Of a stretch of 64,000 nucleotides of DNA, positions 52,243 through 60,745 are shown in pieces. The translations under genes and the position numbers were made by a program. The notes beneath the pieces are model-generated. The model was not told the origin of the DNA. It ran no database searches and was given only the letters and a program-made list of their open reading frames with translations. The stretch is from Candidatus Saccharimonadota bacterium (GTDB taxonomy: Bacteria > Patescibacteriota > Saccharimonadia > Saccharimonadales > Saccharimonadaceae), in assembly GCA_009781895.1 (NCBI GenBank), contig WQUV01000003.1, positions 28,598 through 92,597 of the forward strand. Direction: 5' to 3'. The first letter of the stretch is position 1. Each line of letters starts with the position of its first letter.

Positions 52243-53385
52243 ATGAAAATTGCGATTTTAGGGCGACAGCCGGAGTTTGGTGTGGCAGAATTATGGGCGG
52301 TGGGGGCTGATAGTGTGCGACCCTTGTTGGCCGAAGTAGCAGAGTTTGATGGAGAAGTGCCAGGGATTGAGCGGCTAGGTAGCGTAAAGAAGCTTGGAGA
52401 GGTGTTGTTTGTAACTTCGCGCGGGCAGCTTGTAAGCGAGCTTAAGAAGTTTGCTCGAGATACGCTGATACCCAGTGTGACAAAAGGCGGCGAACGACAC
52501 AAGGTGACGATTGGAGTTAGCGCTTACGGGGGTCGTATGAACCCGAAAGATACCTTTAACTTGGGTGTTACGGTGAAGAAGGTCCTCCGAACGAAGGATA
52601 TTTCGGTTCGTCTGGTGCCAAATACCGACCCAGAGCTGTCGACAGCGCAGAGCCACCACAATGGTCTGTCAAAGACTCCGTATAAGATTGAGTTGTTGGT
52701 GGTAGCGCAGGATGATCGTGTGACGGTGGCGCAGATGATAGGAGTACAGAATCCAGATGCTTATGCGGCGCGTGACCAAAAGCGGCCGAAGCGCGATGCA
52801 TTTGTCGGGATGTTGCCGCCAAAACTGGCGCAGACGATTGTGAACTTGGCAGCTGGTGGTCGGTCTGGGTTACGCGTGTTGGATCCATTTTGTGGGACGG
52901 GAGTGATTTTACAAGAGGCGCATTTGGCAGGATGTAAGTTGTATGGGACAGATATTTCGCAGAAGATGATTGACTATACGAGGGTGAACCTTGAGTGGCT
53001 AGGGGTGAATAGCGGGGTTGATCTCGAGGCGGGTGACGCGACGACCCACCAATGGTCGGGTAAAATTGATGCAGTGGCGTCGGAGATCTACCTAGGTTCG
53101 CCGATGTCGAGCGTGCCGAGCTTTGCAAAGCTACAGGTTCTTAGGCGAAATGCTGAGGAATTACTCGAGGCATTCTTAGAGAATCTTGCCCCACAGATAG
53201 AGTCGGGCACGCGACTATGTCTTGCGGTACCGGCTTGGAGGCAGGAAAATGGTGGTTTTGCGAGGTTAAATATTGACTTTTTAGAGCGACTAGAGTATAA
53301 TGTGAAGGGTAAGTCTCGCGATCTACTCTACGCCAGAGAGCAACAGATAGTCGCGCGAGACTTGATTATATTAGTCAAGAAGTAG
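52243..53385 (+). CDS. Trm11/TrmG10-like THUMP RNA guanosine methyltransferase
   Basis: 380 residues: an N-terminal THUMP-like region with GVSAYGGRMNPKD, then a Rossmann methyltransferase with LDPFCGTGVILQEAHLAG and GTDISQKMIDYTRVNLEWLG. This is the architecture of archaeal and eukaryotic tRNA N2-guanosine methyltransferases. The catalytic (D/N)PPYG motif reads SEIYLG, so activity is uncertain. TATAAT at 52230-52235 lies 7 nt before the ATG, so leaderless. It is followed by rpmA. Confidence 0.8.
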   Translation: MKIAILGRQPEFGVAELWAVGADSVRPLLAEVAEFDGEVPGIERLGSVKKLGEVLFVTSRGQLVSELKKFARDTLIPSVTKGGERHKVTIGVSAYGGRMNPKDTFNLGVTVKKVLRTKDISVRLVPNTDPELSTAQSHHNGLSKTPYKIELLVVAQDDRVTVAQMIGVQNPDAYAARDQKRPKRDAFVGMLPPKLAQTIVNLAAGGRSGLRVLDPFCGTGVILQEAHLAGCKLYGTDISQKMIDYTRVNLEWLGVNSGVDLEAGDATTHQWSGKIDAVASEIYLGSPMSSVPSFAKLQVLRRNAEELLEAFLENLAPQIESGTRLCLAVPAWRQENGGFARLNIDFLERLEYNVKGKSRDLLYAREQQIVARDLIILVKK

Positions 53386-53398
53386 AAAGAAGGCATAG

Positions 53399-53689
53399 AT
53401 GGCAACAGTCAAAGCAGGCGGTACAGCTAAAAATATCCATAATAACGCTGGTCAGCGACTCGGTGTGAAGCGTTTTGGCGGCCAAAAAGTTCGTCAAGGC
53501 GAAGTGATTGTACGACAGACTGGTTCGACCAAGATCGCGGGCAAGGGTGCTTATCTTTCACGTAATTTCACGATTCATGCTGCTGAAGACGGCGTTGTGC
53601 AGTATACGCGAACTAAGAAGACTTCATTTGCAGGTCGCAAGCAGACACGAACTGTGGTCAACGTGGTGCCTGCTCAGGTTGCTGCGTAG
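53399..53689 (+). CDS. rpmA: 50S ribosomal protein L27
   Basis: 96 residues: AGQRLGVKRFGGQKVRQGEVIVRQTG and HAAEDGVVQYTR are diagnostic. The N terminus MATVKAGGTAKN lies near the peptidyl transferase centre and lacks the cleavable leader of Firmicutes L27. rplU (L21), its usual partner, is not adjacent; the Trm11-like gene is 13 nt upstream. AAAGAAGG is the likely binding site. A strong terminator follows. Confidence 0.96.
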   Translation: MATVKAGGTAKNIHNNAGQRLGVKRFGGQKVRQGEVIVRQTGSTKIAGKGAYLSRNFTIHAAEDGVVQYTRTKKTSFAGRKQTRTVVNVVPAQVAA

Positions 53690-53709
53690 GTATTAGGAGT
53701 GATTTTGAG

Positions 53710-53736
53710 CCCTGCTAGAAATAGCAGGGTTTTTTC
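53710..53736 (+). terminator. Strong terminator after rpmA
   Basis: CCCTGCTA-GAAA-TAGCAGGG, a perfect 8-bp stem with a GAAA tetraloop, followed by TTTTTT. Confidence 0.92.
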
Positions 53737-53766
53737 GTGTTATAATATGCAAAAGGAGATAAGATA

Positions 53767-54015
53767 ATGATACGACGAGGACGAGGTGGTGGACTGGGGA
53801 GTGGTAGCTTGGGTCGAGGGCTAAAGTTTGGTGTCGGTATGGCGGCGGGCAAGGCTGTTGTGAATCGAGCGATAGGTGGCAGTAACCGCGGTGGACGTGC
53901 GCAGCAGAACGCGACACCTCAGACCGTGGAGGTTGTTCGAGTGCGATGCACTAAGTGTAGTAGCTTGAATGATGAAAGCGCGAAGTTTTGCGGCGAGTGC
54001 GGCGAGAAGTTTTAA
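53767..54015 (+). CDS. Small Gly/Arg-rich zinc-ribbon protein
   Basis: 82 residues. N-terminal half is rich in Gly and Arg (RRGRGGGLGSGSLGRG). The C-terminal end has two CxxC pairs, VRCTKCSSLND and KFCGECGEKF, forming a zinc ribbon. Possibly binds nucleic acid or a protein partner. TATAAT at 53741-53746 and AAGGAG about 10 nt before the ATG. Monocistronic. Confidence 0.7.
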   Translation: MIRRGRGGGLGSGSLGRGLKFGVGMAAGKAVVNRAIGGSNRGGRAQQNATPQTVEVVRVRCTKCSSLNDESAKFCGECGEKF

Positions 54016-54023
54016 TTGCTAGC

Positions 54024-54722
54024 TTAACTTGTAATGCCTAGGTCTTTTAGGGTCTGGGCATTTTCTAGTTGGTAGTCGCCGATTTTTTCGCGACGAAGAG
54101 CAGTGAGGTAGGCACCGCAGCCGAGCTGCTTGCCGATGTCTTCGGCGAGGGTGCGAATGTAGGTGCCGCTGCTGCAGTGCACACGAATTATGAGCTTCGG
54201 GTAGCTGTACTCAACTAGGTCGATACTGCATATCGAGACGGTGCGTTCAGGCATGTCGGGTTCTTCACCTTTGCGCGCGAGGTCGTAGGCGCGACGACCG
54301 TTGATTTTGATGGCGGAGTAGATAGGCGGGATTTGCTTGACCTGACCGATGAAAGAGTGTAATACTTCGCTCGCAGCTTTGTGCGTTGGCTCTTCGGTAG
54401 ATGCCTCAGGTTCAGCATCCAAGGCTGTAGTAGCGATCTCTCCCTCGGGGTCACCGGTGGTCGAGGTAGCGCCGAGATGAAGTTCCGCCAGGTAGACTTT
54501 ATCCATTTTAAGGAACTCGTTGGAGCGCTTAGTTGCTTTGCCGGTGAGGAGTATGAGTAGGCCGGTCGCGAACGGATCGAGAGTGCCAGTATGACCGACT
54601 TTGACTTTGCGCTTCTCGCCAGTTTTTGTGAAAAGTTGCTCAGACAGGACGCGTCGTACGCGCGCCACTACCCCAAAGCTAGTGATGCCGGCTGGCTTGT
54701 CGATTAAGATTATTTCGTCCAT
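54024..54722 (-). CDS. truB: tRNA pseudouridine-55 synthase
   Basis: 232 residues: LIDKPAGITSFGVV, catalytic Asp in VGHTGTLDPFATGLL, IPPIYSAIKINGRRAYDLAR, and CSSGTYIRTLAEDIG. It makes pseudouridine 55 in the tRNA T-loop. An Ala/Glu/Thr/Pro-rich stretch of about 20 residues (about 98-118) is inserted before the SFIGQ segment. The C-terminal PUA domain is absent or very short. Minus-strand TATAAT at 54734-54739 lies 11 nt before the ATG. No Shine-Dalgarno. Confidence 0.95.
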   Translation of the reverse strand: MDEIILIDKPAGITSFGVVARVRRVLSEQLFTKTGEKRKVKVGHTGTLDPFATGLLILLTGKATKRSNEFLKMDKVYLAELHLGATSTTGDPEGEIATTALDAEPEASTEEPTHKAASEVLHSFIGQVKQIPPIYSAIKINGRRAYDLARKGEEPDMPERTVSICSIDLVEYSYPKLIIRVHCSSGTYIRTLAEDIGKQLGCGAYLTALRREKIGDYQLENAQTLKDLGITS

Positions 54723-54768
54723 TTGCTTGACATATTATACCATATGGGATATACTCTTAGGGTATTAA

Positions 54769-54845
54769 CGCGGGATAGAGCAGTCCGGTAGCTCGTTTGG
54801 CTCATAACCAAAAGGTCGCTGGTTCAAATCCAGCTCCCGCAACCA
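54769..54845 (+). tRNA. Initiator tRNA-fMet (CAT)
   Basis: Acceptor CGCGGGA/TCCCGCA with the C1-A72 mismatch that marks initiators, A11-U24 in the D stem, anticodon loop CTCATAA, T-arm GCTGG-TTCAAAT-CCAGC, A73 and encoded CCA. The anticodon stem is TTTGG/CCAAA, with only two of the three conserved G-C pairs (29-41 is T-A). TATACT at 54750-54755 is the -10 box. Confidence 0.93.
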
Positions 54846-54869
54846 AAATAATATTCACCTGGTCCAGGG

Positions 54870-54889
54870 CGCGCCGAGAGGCGTGTTTT
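54870..54889 (+). terminator. Terminator of tRNA-fMet
   Basis: CGCGCC-GAGA-GGCGTG (one G-T pair) followed by TTTT. Confidence 0.7.
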
Positions 54890-54903
54890 CTGATTGGGGT
54901 TGT

Positions 54904-54932
54904 CTTGACTGGAGATTATGCTTGTGGTAAAG
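54904..54932 (+). promoter_or_regulatory. Promoter of the RCC1 surface protein (leaderless)
   Basis: TTGACT (54904-54909), a 17-nt spacer and TAAAGT (54927-54932). The ATG follows after 7 nt without a Shine-Dalgarno. Confidence 0.6.
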
Positions 54933-54939
54933 TTAAATT

Positions 54940-56934
54940 ATGAGGGAGTATTGGGTTAGGTGCTTTTCGCTTTGTGTACGCTTTGTTATTCTGGCGGCAC
55001 TAGCTATAGGCTTAATACTTGCTGGTGCGGCCGCTACCCGATTTACGCCGACAAGCGGCCTTTCCATTACGGCCATTGCTCCCAATTCTGGTCCTACCGA
55101 TGGTGGTCAGGAGATAGTGATTACTGGAGATTTTGGCGTTCTGGCCTCTCCACCTAGAGTCGTACAGGTTGTGGCTGGCAATAATCACTCGCTTGCGCTA
55201 TTTGATAATGGTCGCGTCTTTGCCTGGGGGCAGAACATCAATGGTCAGCTAGGCGATGGTACAAATACAGATCGTAATGCTCCTGTTGAGGTGACGGGCC
55301 TACTGGCTTCGAGGCATATAGTCTATATAGCTGCGGGCAACAACTATTCTTTTGCTGTCTCTGCTGATGGCGAAGTCTTCTCTTGGGGGCAGAATGCTAA
55401 CGGGCAGCTTGGTAATGGCACTACTACGAATAGCAATATCCCAACGGCTGTAGATATGTCGGGTGTGCTTGCTGGCAGGCGAATCGTGCAAATTACTGGT
55501 GGCAACGGTCATACTCTCGCAGTAGACGATGAAGGGAGTGTTTTTGGCTGGGGCTTCAATAACGCAGGGCAGCTGGGGCTTGGTGCGGGCGCAGCTGTAA
55601 CGAACACTACCCCTGTTTCTATATCAGTGTTTGGGGCTTTGCCCGGGCGAGAAATTGTCCAGGTGGCGGCTGGTGGCTCGCACTCTCTGGCGCTAGATAG
55701 TGATGGTAATGTATTTGCCTGGGGCTGGAATGCTGCTGGTCAGCTAGGGGCGGGAAATATAGGCAACAATAGCAATTTGCCGATTGCAGCTGTGAATTCT
55801 GGCGTAATGGCGGGCAGTGACATCGTCATGATCGCGACAGGGACTACGCATTCGATAGCACTAGGTAGTGACGGCAATATCTTCGGCTGGGGCAGTAATG
55901 ATGCAGGGCAGCTTGGCAATAACTCGCTGAGTAGTAGTGATGTACCTGTAGCGGTGAGTGCGACTTGGGCGCAGGGCAGAGTGCCGCGCATGATTGCAGC
56001 GGCAGTAAATCGCAGTTTCACAATGATGAATGATGGTAGTTTGTATGCTTGGGGCAATAACGCTGTTGGTCAGTTTGGTAATGGTAGTAGTACGGATAGC
56101 TTGGTGCCGACTCCGACGACTATGACAGGAGCTTTTGCAGGCAGGCAGGTTAGGCAGGTTGTGATTGGTAACTTTCATACTATTGCCATTGATTCTCAGG
56201 GTAGTGTTTACTCCTGGGGGGCTAACTGGAGTGGGCAGCTTGGCACGGGTAGTGCGGCAGGTAGTAATGTGCCAGTGCGTCTCGCTAGTTTTGAGAACAT
56301 AACAGAGCATACTGTCTCAGTCAGGCTCGGCACGGCACCCTGTGTCGATGTAGAAGTTATAGATGCCACCAGTATTTCATGCGTGACGTCGCCTCATGCC
56401 GCGGGGCAAGTTGATGTGGTGATTAACGTGAACGATATCACTATGACCATTACTAATGGTTATACATATATAGCAGAAACGCCTTTTATCAGTATTACGG
56501 TGGAGGACGATACTGATATCAATATAACCCCTGGTGCTGAAGGCGGGTTTGGGTGGGGGAGTAGCAGTATCAGTGTTAGGACAAATAACCAGAATGGTTT
56601 CAGGGTATACTTGTCATCCAGCAACGAAAGCACTAGTCTCGCTCATACAGTATTGCCAGCTAGCATACCGACTGTCGCAAGTGTCTGGCCAGCCACTGGT
56701 TCGCTTACTGCTGCGACCTGGGGGTTCACTCTTGACTCTAATCCGGCAGCAAATACTAATATTTGGTCAGCCATGCCGCCACTGGCGACCCCAGCGGTCA
56801 TCGTAGACTCTAACTCTCCTAACTATACGCCACTTGGCGAGCAGATAACTGTCAACTTTGGCGCACTAATAGGTCCGACTCAGCCCTCAGGGCTCTACAG
56901 GATTACTGTTGTTTATACTGTTGTTACTAATTAG
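54940..56934 (+). CDS. Secreted RCC1-propeller protein nested in an IPT/TIG domain
   Basis: 664 residues: a signal peptide or anchor (about 12-33); the first half of an IPT/TIG sandwich (ITAIAPNSGPTDGGQEIVITG, about 43-63); seven RCC1 repeats (about 74-450), each with xGxxHSxAL and xxWGxNxxGQLG; then the second TIG half (VRLGTAPCVDVEV...SISCVTSP...GYTYI, about 451-505); and a beta-rich C-terminal domain. Seven repeats make a closed propeller. Likely a surface adhesin or scaffold. No cell-wall sorting motif at the C terminus. Leaderless start. Confidence 0.85.
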   Translation: MREYWVRCFSLCVRFVILAALAIGLILAGAAATRFTPTSGLSITAIAPNSGPTDGGQEIVITGDFGVLASPPRVVQVVAGNNHSLALFDNGRVFAWGQNINGQLGDGTNTDRNAPVEVTGLLASRHIVYIAAGNNYSFAVSADGEVFSWGQNANGQLGNGTTTNSNIPTAVDMSGVLAGRRIVQITGGNGHTLAVDDEGSVFGWGFNNAGQLGLGAGAAVTNTTPVSISVFGALPGREIVQVAAGGSHSLALDSDGNVFAWGWNAAGQLGAGNIGNNSNLPIAAVNSGVMAGSDIVMIATGTTHSIALGSDGNIFGWGSNDAGQLGNNSLSSSDVPVAVSATWAQGRVPRMIAAAVNRSFTMMNDGSLYAWGNNAVGQFGNGSSTDSLVPTPTTMTGAFAGRQVRQVVIGNFHTIAIDSQGSVYSWGANWSGQLGTGSAAGSNVPVRLASFENITEHTVSVRLGTAPCVDVEVIDATSISCVTSPHAAGQVDVVINVNDITMTITNGYTYIAETPFISITVEDDTDINITPGAEGGFGWGSSSISVRTNNQNGFRVYLSSSNESTSLAHTVLPASIPTVASVWPATGSLTAATWGFTLDSNPAANTNIWSAMPPLATPAVIVDSNSPNYTPLGEQITVNFGALIGPTQPSGLYRITVVYTVVTN

Positions 56935-56970
56935 GATAAAAAGTCAAAGAATCTTCCAGCTTACCTAGAG

Positions 56971-57094
56971 TATGATATAAGTATTAGTACTTAAGGAAGG
57001 TAATGGGGAGTGTGGGGGAGTAGAGGCTTGGGGGGGGCTTGATTTCTGAAGACGCTTCAGCTAAAATAATAGAGTATTCATAGCGAGGGCGTAG
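56971..57094 (+). promoter_or_regulatory. Putative promoter and G-rich leader of the FISUMP gene
   Basis: TATGAT at 56971-56976 could be the -10 box. The leader then has AAGGAAGG and a six-codon ORF (ATG 57003, stop TAG at 57021-57023), G runs of 4 and 5, a run of eight G at 57030-57037, a hairpin CTGAAG-ACG-CTTCAG (57046-57060) and the GCGAGGGCG site before the gene. Confidence 0.45.
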
Positions 57095-58540
57095 ATGCGA
57101 TCACGTAGCAACTTTAGTATAGGCTTACATGAGGTAAGCTTTTCTGTTCTAAAAGAAGTTCGTCGTGTGGCCTATGCGGTGTTTCTTGTGTCGGGATTCT
57201 TGCTTATGATAGGGGTTATTTCTAATAGTGTGGCGGGTCCAGTCCGCGCTATGGATGCAACCCAGGCACCGACTGCTAGAGGTGGTAATTCTATATCTGT
57301 TACTATCTTAAATACTGCGGCATGTAGTAATTTTGATGTTGCTAATGGCAACTTAGGGATAAGTTTGATGTTGGGCGGTATTGCCGCTGCCTGTATGTCG
57401 GTGGCTGTGTCGACTGATGCCGAAGATGGCTATACTGTTCACATAAATGGTCCGGATGATGGCAATCTGACGATGGACTACTATCACTACATCACGCCAT
57501 CGGGCGGCACGATGCTGGCTCCTAGAGCTCTGGCGCCATACGAGACGGGTGGGGTGTGGGGCTTTGCGATACCGAATGGTCAAATCAGTGGCTTTAGCTT
57601 CGGGTTTGATACTACGTATAGTGAGTCTGTGAGTAGGACTTCACGATTTGCTAATGTCCCGAGGGTACCTACTGCATTTTCGACTACAGATAACGTCAAT
57701 AGCTCGCCAAATACCTATAATATATTCTTTGCAGTTGCGGCAAGCAATGCGATAGTAGCAGGTGCTTACAGCGGTGAGATTGTGATTTCAGCATCAATAA
57801 ATCAGGCGCCACCACCACCAGTTCTGGTGATGCAGGAGATTACGAACGCAAACTGTCCAACTGAGCGCAGAATGGCGGTAGATAATCGTGACGGCCGCAC
57901 ATACTGGGTGCAGATGATGGCAGACGGTAACTGCTGGATGCTGACGAACCTTGCCTATGGCGGGGGTGGAGATAATACCTTTGGGGATGCTGTGGATTGG
58001 TTAGTCTTAGCGGACCATGGTAGCTTCATACAGCCTCAGTTTAGCAGGCCGCCAGGAGCTAACCCGACTGCCTACCCAGAGGAGCCGAGCGTAGCAACAG
58101 ATGGCGGATCAAGTAATGCGACACGGCAGTTTGGCTACCTATACAACTGGTGTGCTGCTATGGGTAATCAGCAAGATACAGCCGCCTGCCTCGGTACGTC
58201 TACCCCAGCACATAATCCTAATATCTCGATCTGTCCAGCTGGCTGGCGACTGCCAACTGGTGAGTCGGGCACTGGTGAATTAACTCAGCTTAATAACGCT
58301 GTCAATAATGGCGCGACCGACACTTCTGCTGGGTTAATGACATATTGGCTGGGTATGCGTGGTGGCTACTGGCGAGCTAGCGTTGGTGAGTTTACGAGTG
58401 TAGGGTCATGGGGTGCCTATTGGAGTTCTACGACTGGCAACTCATCGGCTAGGGATTTGTTCTTCTCTAACTCAAGGGTTTCTTTGAGCAATAGCTACAA
58501 CAAGCAGACTGGCATGGCTGTGCGTTGTGTAGCTATGTAG
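57095..58540 (+). CDS. Secreted FISUMP-domain surface protein
   Basis: 481 residues: an N-terminal signal or anchor (about 27-50), a beta-rich domain typical of pilin-like surface proteins (about 60-240), a Pro linker (APPPPVLVM), and a C-terminal FISUMP domain (about 250-481) with DGRTYWVQMMADGNCWMLTNL, YNWCAAMG, SICPAGWRLPT, YWSSTTG and the end GMAVRCV. FISUMP domains have a C-type-lectin-like fold and are common on CPR and Fibrobacter surfaces. Probably binds host or matrix ligands. The start follows GAGGGCG. Confidence 0.85.
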   Translation: MRSRSNFSIGLHEVSFSVLKEVRRVAYAVFLVSGFLLMIGVISNSVAGPVRAMDATQAPTARGGNSISVTILNTAACSNFDVANGNLGISLMLGGIAAACMSVAVSTDAEDGYTVHINGPDDGNLTMDYYHYITPSGGTMLAPRALAPYETGGVWGFAIPNGQISGFSFGFDTTYSESVSRTSRFANVPRVPTAFSTTDNVNSSPNTYNIFFAVAASNAIVAGAYSGEIVISASINQAPPPPVLVMQEITNANCPTERRMAVDNRDGRTYWVQMMADGNCWMLTNLAYGGGGDNTFGDAVDWLVLADHGSFIQPQFSRPPGANPTAYPEEPSVATDGGSSNATRQFGYLYNWCAAMGNQQDTAACLGTSTPAHNPNISICPAGWRLPTGESGTGELTQLNNAVNNGATDTSAGLMTYWLGMRGGYWRASVGEFTSVGSWGAYWSSTTGNSSARDLFFSNSRVSLSNSYNKQTGMAVRCVAM

Positions 58541-58575
58541 GCGCGGGTGAAGCGCTTGTGATATACTGAGATGGT

Positions 58576-59652
58576 ATGAAACGAGGTAAGCAGGGCCGCG
58601 TGCGGCTGACTCTGAGTGTCCTGACGATTATTTTGATTGGGGTGGTGGTCTATGTGGCGCGTTATGACATCCGAGATGCCTTCTGGTTGTCGACGGAGGC
58701 GAATATTGAGCTTCTTATGCTACTGGTGCCACTGCAGGCATTGATGTATTTGTCTGCGGGGCAGATTTATTTCTCCTATCTCAGCTCAAAGGGACTGATT
58801 GGTGACATCTCGGTCTTAAGACGGATGAGGTTGGCGTTGGAGCTAAACTTTGTGAAAAATATTATTCCAGCGGGTGGCGTAGCTGGAGTAGGATATATGG
58901 CGTGGCGGCTGAAGTCGTGGGGCTTAAAAGCGGGGCCAGCGGCGTTGGCGCAATTAGTGCGGTACCTAGTAATCTTGATCGGTAGTATCATACTAATCTT
59001 TATCGCGAGTGTGCGACTGATCATGAATGGTTCGGGCTGGCTGCCAGTATTGCTGGGGCTAGGCTTAAGCTTGGTGGCAGCGATAATAATTGTTTTCCTC
59101 GCGTGGATACTGAAGAGTCGAAAGCGTGTGGAGTGGTTTAGTAGGAAAACCCACCGGGTAGCGAATACTCTAACTAAGACACTAACTTTTGGTCAGAGGA
59201 AGCGAATTGTGACTGCGAAGCAGGTGGACGTGTTCTTCTTGGACCTGCATCAGGATTTCTTGCAGTTATTACAGAATAAGCGCTCGCTAATCAAGCCGTT
59301 GACGTGGGCGATATTTTATGTGATATTTGACACGGCGACATTTTTCGTGGCGTTCTTAGCGCTCGGGGTCTATGTGGACTTTGGCGCGGTTTTGATTGCG
59401 CAGATCCTAGCGAGTGTAGTTGGGACTCTACTCCAGACGCCGGCAGGTGGAGCGGGCTTCTATGAGGCGACGATGACGAGCTTCTTTGCGATAATTGGCG
59501 TACCCCTAGCGCCAGCTTTGGCCGCGACGCTGATTGCGAGGATTACGATGTTGCTTGGGACAATAGTGCTAGGCTGGTCGTTCTACCAGCACGCCTTAAC
59601 TACAGGAGGTGACGGGATTATTGATGGCAAGGGGGTTAAGCTGCATGACTGA
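58576..59652 (+). CDS. Flippase-like membrane protein (LPG synthase TM / UPF0104 family)
   Basis: 358 residues with about eight membrane helices. FVKNIIPAGGVAGVGYMAWRLKSWG and LLQTPAGGAGFYEATMTSFFAIIGV are the two conserved P(A/T)GG motifs of the family that includes the flippase part of MprF and AglD2. Probably moves a lipid or glycolipid across the membrane. TATACT at 58562-58567 lies 8 nt before ATG 58576, with no Shine-Dalgarno. The stop overlaps xseA by 8 nt. Confidence 0.85.
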   Translation: MKRGKQGRVRLTLSVLTIILIGVVVYVARYDIRDAFWLSTEANIELLMLLVPLQALMYLSAGQIYFSYLSSKGLIGDISVLRRMRLALELNFVKNIIPAGGVAGVGYMAWRLKSWGLKAGPAALAQLVRYLVILIGSIILIFIASVRLIMNGSGWLPVLLGLGLSLVAAIIIVFLAWILKSRKRVEWFSRKTHRVANTLTKTLTFGQRKRIVTAKQVDVFFLDLHQDFLQLLQNKRSLIKPLTWAIFYVIFDTATFFVAFLALGVYVDFGAVLIAQILASVVGTLLQTPAGGAGFYEATMTSFFAIIGVPLAPALAATLIARITMLLGTIVLGWSFYQHALTTGGDGIIDGKGVKLHD

Positions 59653-60745
59653 CGAGATGAGTGAGAAGCTGATCGGTGCGCCACCAGAACTGTCGGTGAC
59701 GAACTTCGTGGCGTCGCTCAATCACACGCTAGAATTAGCGTATCCAGCAGTGGTTGTGGTAGGCGAAGTGGCAGAGTGTAAGGTGTGGCGAGATTTTGTG
59801 TTTTTTAAACTAAAAGATGACGAGGCGATGATCGAATGCTTCATGATGGCGTTTAAGATGGTGGCACCGCTAGAGGATGGCATGAAGATTAAAGTGATGG
59901 CGCAACCAAAGATGAGGGAAGCGAACGGTCGACTTAGCTTGAATGTGGCGAAATATCAACCAGTAGGCGAGGGCAGTATCAAGAAGGCGCTAGAGATATT
60001 GAAGAGGAAGCTAGAGAAAGAAGGTCTATTTCGACAGGAGTTGAAGCGTCCTTTGCCCGATGTAATTAGTAGGATTGCAGTGATTTCAAGCGTGGAGTCG
60101 GCGGGGTATAAAGATTTCGTGAAGATCCTGGGAGAACGTGCGGGTGGACTAGAGGTTGAAGTGATAAATACTTCGGTGCAAGGGTTAAAGGCACCAGAGG
60201 AGATCATTCAGGCGCTAAAGGTCTTTAACGAGCGAGCGGATGCGGATGTGGTCGTGATTGTACGAGGGGGTGGCAGCAAAGATGATCTAGCGGCGTTTAA
60301 CGACGAAGAGTTGGCGCGGGCGGTCCGAGCATCACGGCTACCTGTATTGGTGGGGGTTGGACATGAGATAGATGAGAGTATTGTAGACCTAGTGACAGAC
60401 GTACGGGCCAGCACGCCGACTCATGCGGCGCAAGTGTTAACACCAAGAGATAAGCGAGAGCAGATAGAGTATGTGCAGGCGCTGGTTGTGGCTATGGGGT
60501 ATCGAATGGAGAGATCAGTGCGAGAGGTGCCAGAGCGGATACGACAGGTGTTGGAGCAAAATATAGATGAGGTTTCGCGTGGGTTGCTGGGGGTGCAGGC
60601 TCTGCTCGCGGAATTAGACCCAGAGAAGGTGTTGGCGCGTGGTTATGCGATTTTGTCAGGTAGGGTGAGAGAAGGCGAGAGCTTGAAAATCACCACAAAA
60701 CAACATATAATAAGCACAAGGATTGACGAAGTTAAGCCAAGATGA
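59645..60745 (+). CDS. xseA: Exodeoxyribonuclease VII large subunit
   Basis: 366 residues: an N-terminal OB fold (VVVVGEVAECKVWRDFVFFKLKD), then the catalytic domain with RIAVISSVESAGYKDF, VIVRGGGSKDDLAAFNDEELARAV and VGVGHEIDESIVDLVTDVRASTPTHAA. It degrades single-stranded DNA. ATG 59645 is chosen because AAGGGGG lies 7-13 nt upstream and it overlaps the flippase stop; ATG 59657 is an alternative. The C-terminal coiled coil is shorter than in E. coli. Confidence 0.95.
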   Translation: MTDEMSEKLIGAPPELSVTNFVASLNHTLELAYPAVVVVGEVAECKVWRDFVFFKLKDDEAMIECFMMAFKMVAPLEDGMKIKVMAQPKMREANGRLSLNVAKYQPVGEGSIKKALEILKRKLEKEGLFRQELKRPLPDVISRIAVISSVESAGYKDFVKILGERAGGLEVEVINTSVQGLKAPEEIIQALKVFNERADADVVVIVRGGGSKDDLAAFNDEELARAVRASRLPVLVGVGHEIDESIVDLVTDVRASTPTHAAQVLTPRDKREQIEYVQALVVAMGYRMERSVREVPERIRQVLEQNIDEVSRGLLGVQALLAELDPEKVLARGYAILSGRVREGESLKITTKQHIISTRIDEVKPR

